Below, piece by piece: positions 24,649-36,083 of a DNA stretch of 64,000 bases. The stretch's first letter is position 1. Each line of letters begins with the position of its first letter. This stretch comes from Cladopsammia gracilis (lineage: Eukaryota; Cnidaria; Anthozoa; Scleractinia; Dendrophylliidae). The notes under the pieces were generated by a model. That model made no database searches. It was not told the origin of the DNA and worked only from the letters and a program-made list of their open reading frames with translations. A program made the translations under genes and the position numbers. The stretch covers positions 372,001 through 436,000 of the forward strand of contig JAJGOT010000440.1 of NCBI GenBank assembly GCA_022457155.1, given 5' to 3'.

Positions 24649-27510
24649 TCAGTCATTTTTGTCCTTTTCTGAATCACTTTCCCCTTCAGTCTTTATCAAA
24701 CTCTCCTTTAGTCTGGCGATATACTCGTCCCTTGCCGCTTGACCAGACAAGATGATCGTTCTTCTTCGCTTTTCTGTTGGTTCTCGTTCGCTTTGATCGA
24801 ATTCAGGCAGCTGTTTGCGGCCATCAGCAACGGCTTTACTTGTCGATATCGCAGCTGCTTTCGCCACTTCTCTGTTTGCCTCCACAATTTGAAAACCACC
24901 CGTGTTGATGGATTTACTCTTTGGTCTAGCACTCGGTCTTCTCTCCTTCTTCTCCTTCATTTTATCTTCTTCGATGCTGACTATATAAGCTTCTAGATCT
25001 TCTATTCTAGCAGTCATTTCCTGTTCATGATTATCATAACACGAGCTAATAGTCTTAAATTCGGTTTCCAGTTGGTCAAACCTTGTGTTCATGTTACTTT
25101 CTAACACGCTATTTCTTAATTTTTCCTCCGTCTCGAGATTTTCGAATTTTAAATCGAGGCCGCTTGCAAGACTTCCAAACTTGTCAACCATGTTAGTCTC
25201 CAAGTTGGTCACATCTTCATTGACACCAGTTATCGCTGATTTCTGTTCTATTCCTTGCTGCAACAGTTTAGTGATTTCTTGGTAGATGTTGGTGTTAAGG
25301 TTTCCAATCTCTTCAAGCCGAAGATGAAGCCGCTCAAGTGATTTTTCCATCTCGTTCTGGGACCGCTTCAATAGGTCGATGTCTTCCAGTACTGTATCGA
25401 ACTCGCTTTTTTGGACTTTTCCAAACTTCTTCCCTCCAAGACGATCGCTAACAATGGTATGGACCAAGGCAATCTTTTCCTTTTGTTTCCTGTGCTGTTC
25501 TTCTTCGTCTGATATAATCACATGGAAGTCGTTCCCCTCTGGGCTGCATCTGTCTCGGATGTGTTCCCTGTAGCGTCGAACCGTCTTGTCGGACGCATCT
25601 GACTCGAGATCTTGTAGGAGACGGGCGCGTTGCATTGCTGCCGTGGCACGTGCATTGTCGTAGACACGTTGAAACGTGTTCGACAGCAGCGCAATGTACA
25701 AGTTCATTAGAATAATAGCTGCAATGATGAGGAAACTTCCGCACAGCACACGTGCCATGATTGGAGCGACTTGGGCCAAGCGATCGAAGCCATAGTTGTC
25801 CACCAGTGGATATCGAATAATTGTATAAACCAAATGGTATACTGTGTCATAACCCTTGACAGGGTTAGCTGAACTACCGCCAAACAACATCCAAAAAGCA
25901 ACAGCATAAGGGATGTAAAACATACCAATGACAAAACCCCATCTGATTGTGTCGCCGAGGATATTATCCAAGATGACCACAAATGGACCTTGGCTTGGGA
26001 AGGGTCTGGCGAACTTAAGCAGTCGGACCCACATTAATATGATGGTACATGCAAGGATCTTAATAAATATATCATTGTACTTAGTGTCTTCGACGGCGAC
26101 ATTGACAATGTGCAGTATGATGACGATTATCAGCATGACATATGTGACCCAGTCAAAATAGTTCCACCTGTCTTGGAAGTAAAATCGTTGGCGTTCTTTG
26201 ACCTGGCGAACATGCTGCTTAATGTACTTTTCCTCCTGAGTCCAGCGTGGATGACAGTACTCCAAGTCACGCTTGATCTCTTTCTTCCTCCAGCTGATGA
26301 ATTTTTTGTTTTCTCTTCTTGACTGGTAAAACTCTTTCACCTCCTTCCTGATTTCGTTGAACGTTAAAAGCACCACGAGTGCCTCCAGGGGTATTCGCCA
26401 GCCGTTCTTGTTGAAAGGGTAATAGTAATCGCTCACCTTTTTGGGATGGGCTATCCCTAGAACAGTGTATGCGACAGTGAGTAAAATATTCAGAAAGATC
26501 CCGAGCCATGCTCTCATGCCAAAAAATCTCCATTTGACTTCAATCAGTCGCTGGAATATTGGATGCATGATTAGCTCGAGGCTATTTATTTCCACGACTG
26601 CTTGTAAAGGTGATGTAAGAACCGAGCGGTTTTTCGTGCCTGGTGGATCGCAATACTCCAGGAAGTTGAGATAGTATCGCTGCTTACGATGAGATCTGTC
26701 CGTGATATGGAACTGATCCAACGCTCGAAGTGCCTAACAAGTAGAAAAGAAAAGGGAAGATTATTTAATAACAGGGTTTTCAAAAACGAAAACATTCACA
26801 TTTAATGCAATGGCCTATCTGAAACTGAAACGTTCTGAAAGAAAAATGACATGTTTGTTCTGTGTCCCTGGAGCACTTTGCACGATGTATTTGCTTAGTA
26901 TACCAATAAAGGGGCTATGCCACCATTCTTAGTTTTACTTTAAAAAGTCAAAAGACATACACCTTATTCGATGGTTTAAAGGGGATAAAGATAATACGCG
27001 CGGATATTTTACGAGTTGCGTAGTATTTTTTCGAGCCCCGCAGGGGCGAGAAAAAATGCGAGCAATGAGTAAAATGTCCGCACGTATTATCTGTTAAACC
27101 ATCGAATAATGGATTTATTATTCGACTGAAATTCTTGTATTTATAATAGCTTGTGTCTTGAAACTGGGATACTAAGGTGTAATACGACAATCTACTGTGT
27201 AATACGCTCGGATATTTTGCGTGTTGTCTTTCCCTTATAAGGTAAAATGACGTCACAGTCGAATAATAAATATTTTTATTGTACGGCCCCGCTGACGCAA
27301 TCCTACAGAAAATAGAATCGCAAGGTGACGTGAGCGGGGCCGGACGGGTTGACGTGAGCCGGTCCGGAAAAAGCCGTCCGGCCCGCTCGAGTTCAAGTGA
27401 CCTCGCACTGCACGACTATTCTTGTACTTTCTAGTCATATTATAAAATACTTATTGACTGAGTTAGGTCGGGCCGGACGGGAAAATATTTGGCTCTCGGT
27501 CATGGCCACC

Positions 27511-27546
<36 letters not shown>

Positions 27547-27547
27547 A

Positions 27548-27590
<43 letters not shown>

Positions 27591-30500
27591 GCATAATCTC
27601 AGTGAAAACCCAAAAATAATGGTCCAGTTTTGTTTGAAATAAGAGTGTCTTGCCGCTGCAGATGACCAGTATGGACGATATAGATTGCATCTTGAAACAA
27701 TTTGACCAATTTTTTCAACTTTATCGGCTTGTGTCATGGAAAACTCGCTAAAACTCTGATTATGGTTAATTTCCTCTTCGTAAATTCACTTTATATCTAT
27801 CTCTTAGTGGTTTTGGGTTAGGGTTAGTTAGTTTTTATTTGGGTCACTTTAGTTTTAACCTCAAAATGTCAAATTCGTCATGACAAGACAAGATGACAAG
27901 ACAAGATGATTTATTCAACTCAGCTCAGTTTTACATGACATATTCTTAATTGACATGCTTCTTTATGTAAATTGCTCCAGTTCTACCAAAAAAATCCAAA
28001 TTTCTTACTTTCTAAAAGAGGTTGATACTTATTCAACTTACCACACTCGGCATTTTTGTGACCATTAGGGTTAGTGCCGACATCCCGCTATCGTCCCGTG
28101 TCCCGGCAGACGCACCCGCTTCCATCAAAATTCTGGCACATTCGGCGCTGTTGGTTTCTGCTGCGAGCTGCGAAGAAAAATGTAAAGAGATAATGAATGA
28201 AGAGGTTTGTGGATTAAACAAATGTATTACTATTCTTACTCAGAAGGCGTGTTAATTTTAAAAGGCCCTTGGGTCTTGTTGGATGAGGCTGAGAAAAGAG
28301 TTACATGCAACGGTAACAACGTTTTGTTCTTGTTCTGGACTGGTGAAATTCAACAGGCATTTTATATTTTGCCAGAAGAATTGCATTTTACAATTACCTT
28401 TCTTCTCTTGCAACACAAAATCAAAATAAGCATTCTGGGCATTATTTCATTTTGTAAAATATTGAAAAACAAATGGTACCATGCAAAATCACTGCCGAAG
28501 AGGTTTCATCCATAGGATTTCGTCGACCTACTCAAAAGTTAGAACTACACTACATACTGTACATACCTCCACAATTGACTGTGGGAGTGAAATGGTTAAC
28601 ACATTAGCATGGCAATATCTTTCCCTGTGGACGCGTATGGTTATATGTTTAATACTGCTACATGCTATTCTTCCTCTGTGATTAACTATTTAGCTTTGTT
28701 CGTCTGATATTTCGGCCCTTTTAATTCTGCTTTAAAACCGAACTGTGACTGAACAAAACTAAGGAAATCAGAACAATTTCATCAAGCCCATACCGGGGGT
28801 ATATAGTTTACACACATACACACCAGATTCCTATGTTATTCTTCCGTTTAGTGTTTCTCTGCCTCACCTGCAGTGCCGTGCGCTGTTTGTGATCTCGAAC
28901 TTCGAGGGTTGCTCCATAAGCAAGAAGGATCTTAACACAGCGTGATGCTTCATTCCTTGCAGCAAAGTGAAGGGGAGTTTGTAACTCTCCTTTAGTCGTC
29001 AAGTGAAAATCGGCGCCATTTTCAATGAGGAACCTGACCATCTCCGGATAATCAGATGAAGCTGCCACGTGTAATGGTGTTCGACCATAATCATCGGCTT
29101 TGTTAATGTCTGCACCTAGAAGACAAGTAATAAAAACTTTCTTTATAACAATGGACATTTCCTAACGTTTACCGTATTTTCTCGATTAAACGCCGAGCCC
29201 CGAATAAACGCCGGGTATAATAGAGGAAGTTGTAAGTAAGCCCCTCAAACGTTTATTTGTGGTATAATAAACTTAAGATTTAAGGGCAAGGTACACGGCT
29301 GCCAAGAAAAACGAATAATAACCCTTTCTTAAAAAATGGCGGGCGAGAAAAAACTGCTGATTCAAAGAAACGCTGGGTCCACTAGGTCAAGCTTTAAATA
29401 AACGCCGGGGGCGTTTAATTGAGAAAATACCGTATTTCGAATTGTTCATTCTCCTTAATCTGTGGCGGATGAGGACTCCATCGTAAGGGGGGATTGAATA
29501 AGGAGGGGGTGAATAAAGGTGGAGAGTGAACAGGGAGCCCAAGCAACGACGACGGCAACGCCAAGAAAAACGTCACTTGAAAAACGAATTTGCACCCTTT
29601 AAACTACTTTGCATTTATTCCAATTTGTTTAATTTAAAGGTGATTCCACTCTATTAATCTGGGTCTTTGGCAGAAACGTGACAACTGCAGGCCAATTTCA
29701 ATTCTCCCTACTCTGTCAAAGATCTTGGAGAAAACAGTTTACAAACAGCTGATGGCCCATCTCGAGCGTCATACTCTACTTTTTGCGTGTCACAGGGGCG
29801 GATCCAGGAATTTCTGAAAGGGGGGGGGGGGTGGGGTGGGTGCATGCCTCCCCGGAAAATTTTCCGATTTTACCCTCTGAAACACCATTTCCAGCATTTC
29901 TGAAACTCGAAAGGCGTTTGTTAAGTCAAAAAAATGACAAACAGTCCATTGGTGGAAGTGAAACAACTACGTATACAGGGTATAACAATTTTATTCTATT
30001 ATTTTTATGAACCACAAGGGAGACAGAGTCCTGAAAGGGGGGCGGATCCCCCGACCCTCCCCCCCCTGGATCCGCCGCTGTGTCAGTTTGGTTTCCGTCT
30101 GAATCGTTCAATGGAACTAGCTGTTACTTACTTCAGCGACTTTATCAGGAAAGAGGCTGACAATGGCAAGACAACAAGAGCAGTTTTCATAGACTTATCT
30201 AAGGCGTTTGATACGGCTTTAAGTCATTCGATTCTACTAAGAGTGGCGTACATGATATGGAAATGAAATGGTTCACTGATTATTTATTCCTTCACAGGCA
30301 GATTGTTAAATATAATGGTGTACTTTCTGATCCAAATCCTGTTTAGAGCTGTTTATACTGGAGTTCCACAAGGAAGTATTCTTGGGCCCCTACTTTTCCT
30401 TATCCACTTTAACGATGTGCATAGTCCCCTTCGTTATCGTAAAATCATCACCTATGCAGATGACACAATTATGTTTACATCTTCAAGTGACCTCGATGTC

Positions 30501-33500
30501 ATACAAAACAACCTCACCCAGGACAGGCTCTCTAGCTGGTTTCGTGACAACGAACTTATCATCAATCTGAAGAAGGGAAAGACTGAGGTGATGCTGTTAG
30601 GTACCGGTAAACGGTTAAATCTGTTTTATGGAAGTCAACTTCATCTCTCGGTAAATGGTTCTCCCATCAACACTACAACAAGTTACAAGTACCTCGGCGT
30701 ACATCTGGACCCGACACTTACAAGAAAGCAGCAGGATCGAGAGTCAACCTGTTACGGCGTATAAACATTGTTGTATTGTTGTAGTATTGCCGATGTTTTC
30801 AGTGCCCAACGAATCTACATAACGATGATTATGCCGTTATTAACATATTGTGGCCATAACAGTCCGCCTTGGATGGGCAGAGTCCCGTAAACACATGATC
30901 CACTACATTGAGAACAGAACCCTTGAAATTATTTCCCTGAAATCCAGTCCGCGAAACTGTGATCTTCGATTTTTATCAATCAACAACTTTTTAAATAAGA
31001 GAGCGTTCTCTCTTGTGTCTTTGACTGCCTTCAAGAACTGTTTGTTCTCCGTTTAAAAATGACTTCGAACGATTAAATCACAACGCAAACACCAGAAACA
31101 ACGGAAAAACAGTAAAACTTTCCAAGATCAAACTTCATTTCGCACGTCGTAGTTTTTATTTTTTTTAGGTGCATCTATTTTTAAATTTCGCTACCTTTAA
31201 GCTTAAGAAACATTAACTCTAGAATATAATTTAGGAAAGACGATTTTTACTTGTAAGGTTTTATTGAGTTTTTAGTATTTTTAACTAGAGTTTTCTTATT
31301 TAGTTTGTAAGCGCTAGACGATTTTACTTGTTAGGCTTCATTGAGTTTTTAATGTTTTTAACAAGAGTTTTCTTAGTTAGTTTGTAACTTAGTACATGAT
31401 TCCCCTTTTTTATCTCCTGTAAGTTAATGTTTAACTTACAGGAGTTTATGTGGGCTAACATGCATTCTTTATGCATTTTTGTTAGCAAAAAATGCGTTAG
31501 TAACTATTAATAGACTTTTTAGTGATTTTGTGGGGACATTCCTAGTGCATATTTGTTAGCAAGATGTTATCGATAAGAACACAAGAGTCGAGTGGCATAT
31601 TTTTGAAAGCGGTTTAGCGAGCGCATGTTTGTGGCCTGACAAAGCGATATATTTATACGTTGATGATTTAGTTAACTAAGATTTTTGTTAGACACTATTA
31701 ATAGACTTTTTAGTGAATCTGTGGGGACGTTCTTGTTGCATTTTTATTGCATTTTATTTTTTAGCAAAATTTCTCGCATTTTTGTTAGATGCTATCATTC
31801 ATAGATCAGAACACACGAGTCGAAGGATATGTTTTTAAAGCTGTTTAGCGAGCGCACGTTTGTGGCCTGACAAAATTTTTTTTCAGTTAGGTAACATTCC
31901 TACTGTTTAATATCTCTTTTTCACAGCGATGATTTTTAAGGCGTACGATTATGAATTCTATGTTTTTTTAGGAACATGTTGCAGCATATATTTCATTGTA
32001 TCGAGCGTCAAAAAGTGTAACGTAATGTAATCTTATCTCACCTAATGTAGACTGTGGTCAGATATTTGGCACGCTAGATCAAGCGCGCTTGGCTAATATC
32101 CTTTACGATGCGTTTAATCATGTTTAATGTTTGTCCAGTCTGGTTTGTCAAACTGGTTGCTTCAGGACATTTGGTATTATTTTTTGTTATAGCACTACGT
32201 TTTAAGAAAGGGAAAAGAGACTTTGAGGTAAGCTGACATTGCTCACTGAGAATGGTTGTATGCGATCGTATGCTGTACGTTTACAATGAAGTTTTGTTGA
32301 AATAACGTGTTTGTTAATTTCCATGTTACATCGCCAAATGTCACCAAATATACAACTAAATTGGATTAAAAGATTCAAGGAGAAAAACAGAAGCAGTAGT
32401 TTGGAGAAAAGAAATATTCAAAGTTTCGATTCGATTCTGGTGGAATTTTGTCGTTATTTTGTCTTTTTAATTCATATTTTTCTGCGTTCATCACTTTTGG
32501 CTATTTTTTCTTCCTATTTTCGGATGATAAAGCAAGCTAAAGCAAGCTCCTGGTCATAATCATGAAAACACAATATTTCTGTCGGGACAGTGTCCGTTTA
32601 GTTAAAAATGTCCTCGGTTAATTTACCCCATCTGACTAAATTAAACAACAATAGGTTTTAACGAACTAGTGCTTTCAGTTTCCTTGTAGGTTGACAAACA
32701 AATATAGAACTTTTCAATAAGTGCTTGTAAAAGCGATCAGAAATAATCCAAATCTATTTTGTTTAATAATTTTGTCAAAAAAGGTATTTCGTAGCTCATC
32801 ATATAACATACAGTGCATACAGTGAAATAAACTTCAACTGAATTAAGTGTACAGTGGGTGTAAATTCTAACTAAAGGTGTTCAGGAGTTTTAGGGATTGT
32901 AATTCGACCATTTTCAATTCTTAAGGTATGATTTCCTATCCTGAATTTAGAAGTAATTTTTCTATGTTCAGGATATGGTTAATTAAATCGGAGTATTTCG
33001 TTTCACTTTTATAGATCGAATAAAATTTATTTTTTTTATTTACATTAATTAGATTGAGTTGGTGATTTTTTAGACGTGTAAAAATGTTCTGTTTTGCCTT
33101 TGACAAGAAAAAAGATGGGATGCTTAAGTTTATCGCAGTCTTCTCAATATTGAAGTTTGTACAGAAAGAATCAATCTTACTAAACAAACCTGTTTTTTTT
33201 TCTTGAGCTATATCATTAGAAATGATTAAGCAGAGTATTGCAATACTATCATCAGGTTGATTTTCCAGGTCAAACAAACCAGTGTCAAACAGTCAGATTT
33301 CAGTGAGGTTCGGGGTTTTAGTTCATTTTTGTTTTTACTTTTTTAGGCCTCATTTTGGTTCATTTTGGTCAGAAGATTCATGCCTAATTTAGTCTCTGCT
33401 TAAAGAGATAATTGTGGTACGGATAGTCCTTAGATTTTTCCTATCGATGGTTTTAATATATCTGGTATTTTGTTAACAGTAACATTAAAACAAAAGTTAA

Positions 33501-36083
33501 GATGAGGGGATGAACACTGAGTAAGTTTACAAGAACTAGATTTCCACTTGAAACAGATTTTGACGATAAGATTGATGATGATCCCAATAATGAAAACAGA
33601 GAACAAAGTTGTAAAGAATTTTACTTGAAAGGAGGAATGAAACTTTTTCGCAGAATGAAAGCTAAATCATTCATTTAGTTACGTTTAATAAAAAGGATGC
33701 TGAAGATTAATTGCAGAGAGCTCTTGATGCTTATCCCATGTAAAAATAAGATTTCAGCAAGTTAAACATGTTATATTCGAAAGGAAAGAAAGGAGAACTC
33801 TTAAGAAAAAGCCATGGGAGATCCTGAAAATAAGGAACGTGATCAGTTAGATACTGTAGCTCCATCTGCTCAACATAACGATGAGCAGGATATAAGTGAA
33901 GAAACACAATACAGTGAACTGTTTGGTTGTTTTAACCCATGTTTAGATAACAATCACCAAGGGAACAATCTTTTTAGTAATGCTGGAATTTTTTCAGTCT
34001 ACAGCAAATGATAATGAAAAGCTGGTAATTAATCGTATGGAAAAAAGAACTTGTTCATTCTTTGAACAGAGAACAAATGGAGTTTTTTTACCATATGTTA
34101 CTCTCTGTTAAAAACGACGAGAAGCAATTGACACTTTTTAAGTAGTGGCGCGGGTTTAGGGAAGGCAACAGTAACACAATGTTTGTGTGTAGCTCTTGAT
34201 AATAAACCAGGCGAAAATCCAGACGAGTTGAAAGTACTGAAATTTGTTCCAGACACAAGACAAGAGGACTGCATAATCATTACCAATAAACATACAAACA
34301 AAATTGTCAAAAGAGAAATTGAACTAAAAAAACGAACTATAACCTAAATGTCCAATTGCAACATCAAAAACAACATTCGGACATAATATGACAGCATTGC
34401 ATGATGGGAAAAACTTACAGGAGATAACCCAGAGGGCACTTTGATTTATGTATATCGTTTTACTTTGCAGGACCCCGTTGATAATTACAGTATTATTATT
34501 ATTATTGTTGTTGTTGTCAAATGTGACTGAATTGTCTAGGAGCTGAATACGTACGGACGGTTCGAAATTTTGCATGTGTATGAGCGCATCGATAAGTTGC
34601 TCATTTAGGTAAGCTTAATATAAAAGTTTAATTTCTCAATCTCAAATTCACGCCAAAATGTTTGTTTAGTGTATGAGATGAAACTGTGAAAGTTTGAAAA
34701 TGTTTCTCGTTTAAGTTTTGGAGATTCGATTTGTCTCGAAGTTTCATCTTGATTGAAACATTGCAAACGGTCAAATAAAATAATAAAGTTGACCTAAAAC
34801 GCTTATAAGCTTAATTGAGCAACTTATGGATGCACTCATACGCATACAAAATCACAAGTTCGAAATGTTTTTCCGATTTACTCAAAATCGGCTTGACAAA
34901 AGTTTCTAGGTTTTAGATATTTTGTTTGCCATATGCGATAGTTTATTGTAATAGTTTTAGTTGTTCTAGATGCCATCGCAATCGCTCGGAATATAGGCTC
35001 AAGTGATTTCAATGTTTCTTGTTTATCTCCGCAATTTTAAATGCGATTTACAAAATTGTTGCACTCTTTTAAACTTCAAACTAAGTTCAATATTTTGCGT
35101 AAGTTTCATACTAATTCAATAAAGGGACGTCAGTTATGCGGCCGCTCAAAATGTTCGATGCGGCTGCATGAAAACTGGAGGAAAACACCTTAAGATCCCT
35201 AATTAGCGGGGGCACGGCGTAAAAACATGAGAGACTGAAAAAACATTCGACCCTTTGGCCATTATTTTTTGCAATATATGGGGGGATCACTGTTAATACA
35301 AAGAATTTCTAGAAAACATCTACTTCGAATCATCGAGAACACACTTGTTGCATTCAGCCCTGAATCAAACAACAATTACCTACCTTGGTCAATAAAGAAC
35401 TGCGCGACATCTACTCCCCAAGTTCTGGACACTTCATGAAGTAATGTTTGCCCGAACCTGTCACTGGTATTCACTGAAGCCCCTTCATGTAACAACGACT
35501 GAATGTGATCCAGGTCCAGTGAATCGTCCACATCGCCAGAACTCGACAGCTTCCCAAAATACTGCAGCAAAGCATGGTTCGGGTCTTCTGGCTTCTTGAG
35601 CCCATCAGATTCATTTTCACCCGCCTGGTTCTCGCTTCGATCCTCTCCATGATCACTCTGCGCTCTTTCTCTGTTTTCTCCGTCGTTCTCCTCATTCACT
35701 TCGTCGACAAATTCCAAAATAGCAGCGTACGCGCCTTCGCCTTCATTTCTTTTTCTCAGACACGCTTCGCTTGAAGTTGCATTAATCTCTTGCAACATTT
35801 TCTCACAATTTACAAGATTACTATTTCGTCTCTTCAAACCGCCCGGTGACGAGGGTGGCCGAACTCGGTTTTCATTTTCACTTTGCAGTACGACTATTAA
35901 GGAACTTTGATCTTGACTGAGTGATGAATTAGGACCTGTAATTTGACGAAACTCGACATCCGACAACTGCGGAGGCAAACCATTTGCCGATCCATTTGTA
36001 ATAGCATGCGCTTCTTGCAGTCCGTTTTCTTTATCACCCTTTCCCTCTTCTTCCATTGGAAAGACTCTATTGCGGCTCACCAT
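24649..36083 (-). CDS. Ankyrin-repeat TRP-like cation channel, copy C (four exons, transposon-filled intron 1)
   Basis: Exons on the minus strand: 36083-35384, 29115-28868, 28167-28042 and 26733-24649. They join in phase to 1052 codons. Domain order is as in copy B: acidic N-terminus, about five ankyrin repeats (e.g. GRTPLHVAASSDYPEMV), six-helix channel with pore loop RYPLVDNYGFD, S6 ending LYIALLSNTF, then a long coiled coil and basic tail. All splice sites are intact and no frameshift or stop is seen, so the gene is probably functional despite a 6268-bp first intron, against 280 bp in copy B. Relative to B it lacks one residue in the N-terminal region and one in the tail (EKRRRT versus EKQRRRT). 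The extra intron sequence consists of a TA-MITE, LINE fragments, a hAT-like MITE and a helicase remnant. The long intron could lower or change expression (inference). Confidence 0.9.
26964..27109. mobile_element. 146-bp foldback upstream in TRP C intron 3
   Basis: The arms TTATTCGATGGTTTAA and TTAAACCATCGAATAA extend inward through AATACGnGCGGA and the central palindrome GAGCCCCGCAGGGGC. The arms are about 65 bp each with mismatches. A further inverted pair, ATTATTCGACTG / CAGTCGAATAAT, lies at 27117 and 27257. It sits in the intron between exons 3 and 4 of copy C. Confidence 0.65.
27449..27590. mobile_element. GC-rich 142-bp foldback in TRP C intron 3
   Basis: The arms ACTTATTGACTGAG and CTCAGTCAATAAGT continue inward through GGGCCGGACGGGAAAATATT and its complement to GGTCATGGC / GCCATGACC. 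The arm is about 58 bp and nearly perfect, and the loop is about 26 bp. The flank at 27278-27380 also carries GGGGCCGGACGGG repeats, so two related elements may be adjacent. Confidence 0.7.
29172..29432. mobile_element. 261-bp TA-flanked MITE in TRP C intron 1 (empty in copy B)
   Basis: The ends CCGTATTTTCTCGATTAAAC and GTTTAATTGAGAAAATACCG are inverted repeats of about 23 bp with one mismatch. TA is duplicated outside (29170-29171 and 29433-29434). The copy B intron reads GCGTTTATTTCGAAATGTTC at the same point (about 19183-19202), a clean empty site. Internal copies of AATAAACGCCGGG lie near each end. Tc1/mariner-type by target choice. Confidence 0.9.
29690..31060 (+). pseudogene. Broken LINE reverse transcriptase (CR1/jockey-type) in TRP C intron 1
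   Basis: The plus strand codes for RPISILPTLSKILEK (about 29690), then after a MITE QFGFRLNRSMELAV and motif A (FIDLSKAFDT, about 30190). After a frameshift it continues with motif B (GVPQGSILGPLLF) and motif C (TYADDTIMFTSS) at 30303-30764, and a thumb/C-terminal part at 30850-31056 (ESRKHMIHYIENRTLE). Several frame breaks and the MITE make it a dead copy. The endonuclease is missing, so it is 5'-truncated. It lies antisense to the host gene. Confidence 0.85.
29793..30080. mobile_element. 288-bp hAT-like MITE inside the LINE remnant
   Basis: The ends CAGGGGCGGATCCAGG and CCTGGATCCGCCGCTG are inverted. The LINE reading frame is restored exactly if it is removed together with one copy of the repeated TGTCA (29788-29792 and 30081-30085), giving F-A-C-Q-F-G-F-R. 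The CAG-GGCGGATCC terminus is common in hAT-type MITEs, but those normally duplicate 8 bp while only 5 bp are seen here. A similar terminus (CAGTGGTGGATCCA) starts at about 63814 at the right edge. Confidence 0.75.
31238..31880. repeat. Two blocks of imperfect tandem repeats with a perfect 14-bp hairpin between
   Basis: Block 1 (about 31238-31395) has two copies of an approximately 80-bp unit containing ATTGAGTTTTTA and GAGTTTTCTTA. Block 2 (about 31500-31880) has two copies of a 190-230 bp unit containing ACTATTAATAGAC and GTTTAGCGAGCGCA. Between them, 31414-31444 forms CTCCTGTAAGTTAA-TGT-TTAACTTACAGGAG, a perfect 14-bp stem with a 3-nt loop. They follow the LINE remnant and may belong to its 3' region. 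The rest to 32930 shows nothing that I recognise. Confidence 0.6.
32936..33277 (-). pseudogene. LINE ORF2 C-terminal remnant
   Basis: A 113-codon minus-strand frame reads FTRLKNHQLNLINVNK, then KFYSIYKSETKYSDLINH. Its general pattern (a tryptophan-poor helical segment, then F-Y-x-x-Y/F-K, then a Y-x-x-hydrophobic motif) matches the region after the polymerase in LINE ORFs such as the one at 54354-57896 (EFYNSFKDQYIISHYLDH). No polymerase motifs are left. Low-confidence assignment. Confidence 0.4.
33560..34330 (+). pseudogene. Helitron/PIF1-type helicase remnant in TRP C intron 1
   Basis: The frame from 33814 gives DTVAPSAQHNDEQDISEE and SELFGCFNPCLDN. After breaks, about 34057-34290 gives LNREQMEFFYHM, SVKNDEKQLTLF, a degenerate Walker A (SGAGLGKAT, expected GGAGVGKS) and ALDNKPGENPDELKVLKFVP. 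The order LN.EQ..FF.H, LFLSGGAGVGKS, N..PGE.PD..KVL is that of the PIF1-like helicases carried by Helitrons and related elements in animals (from memory). Stops and frameshifts are numerous, so it is dead. Confidence 0.65.
34566..34862. repeat. Imperfect inverted repeat, about 50-bp arms
   Basis: The left arm contains ATAAGTTGCTCATTTAGGTA and the right arm its diverged complement around TTAATTGAGCAACTTATGG. Outer parts share TGTATGAGCGCAT / ATGCACTCATACG. It is probably a decayed MITE. From here to the exon at 35384 no other feature was recognised. Confidence 0.5.
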
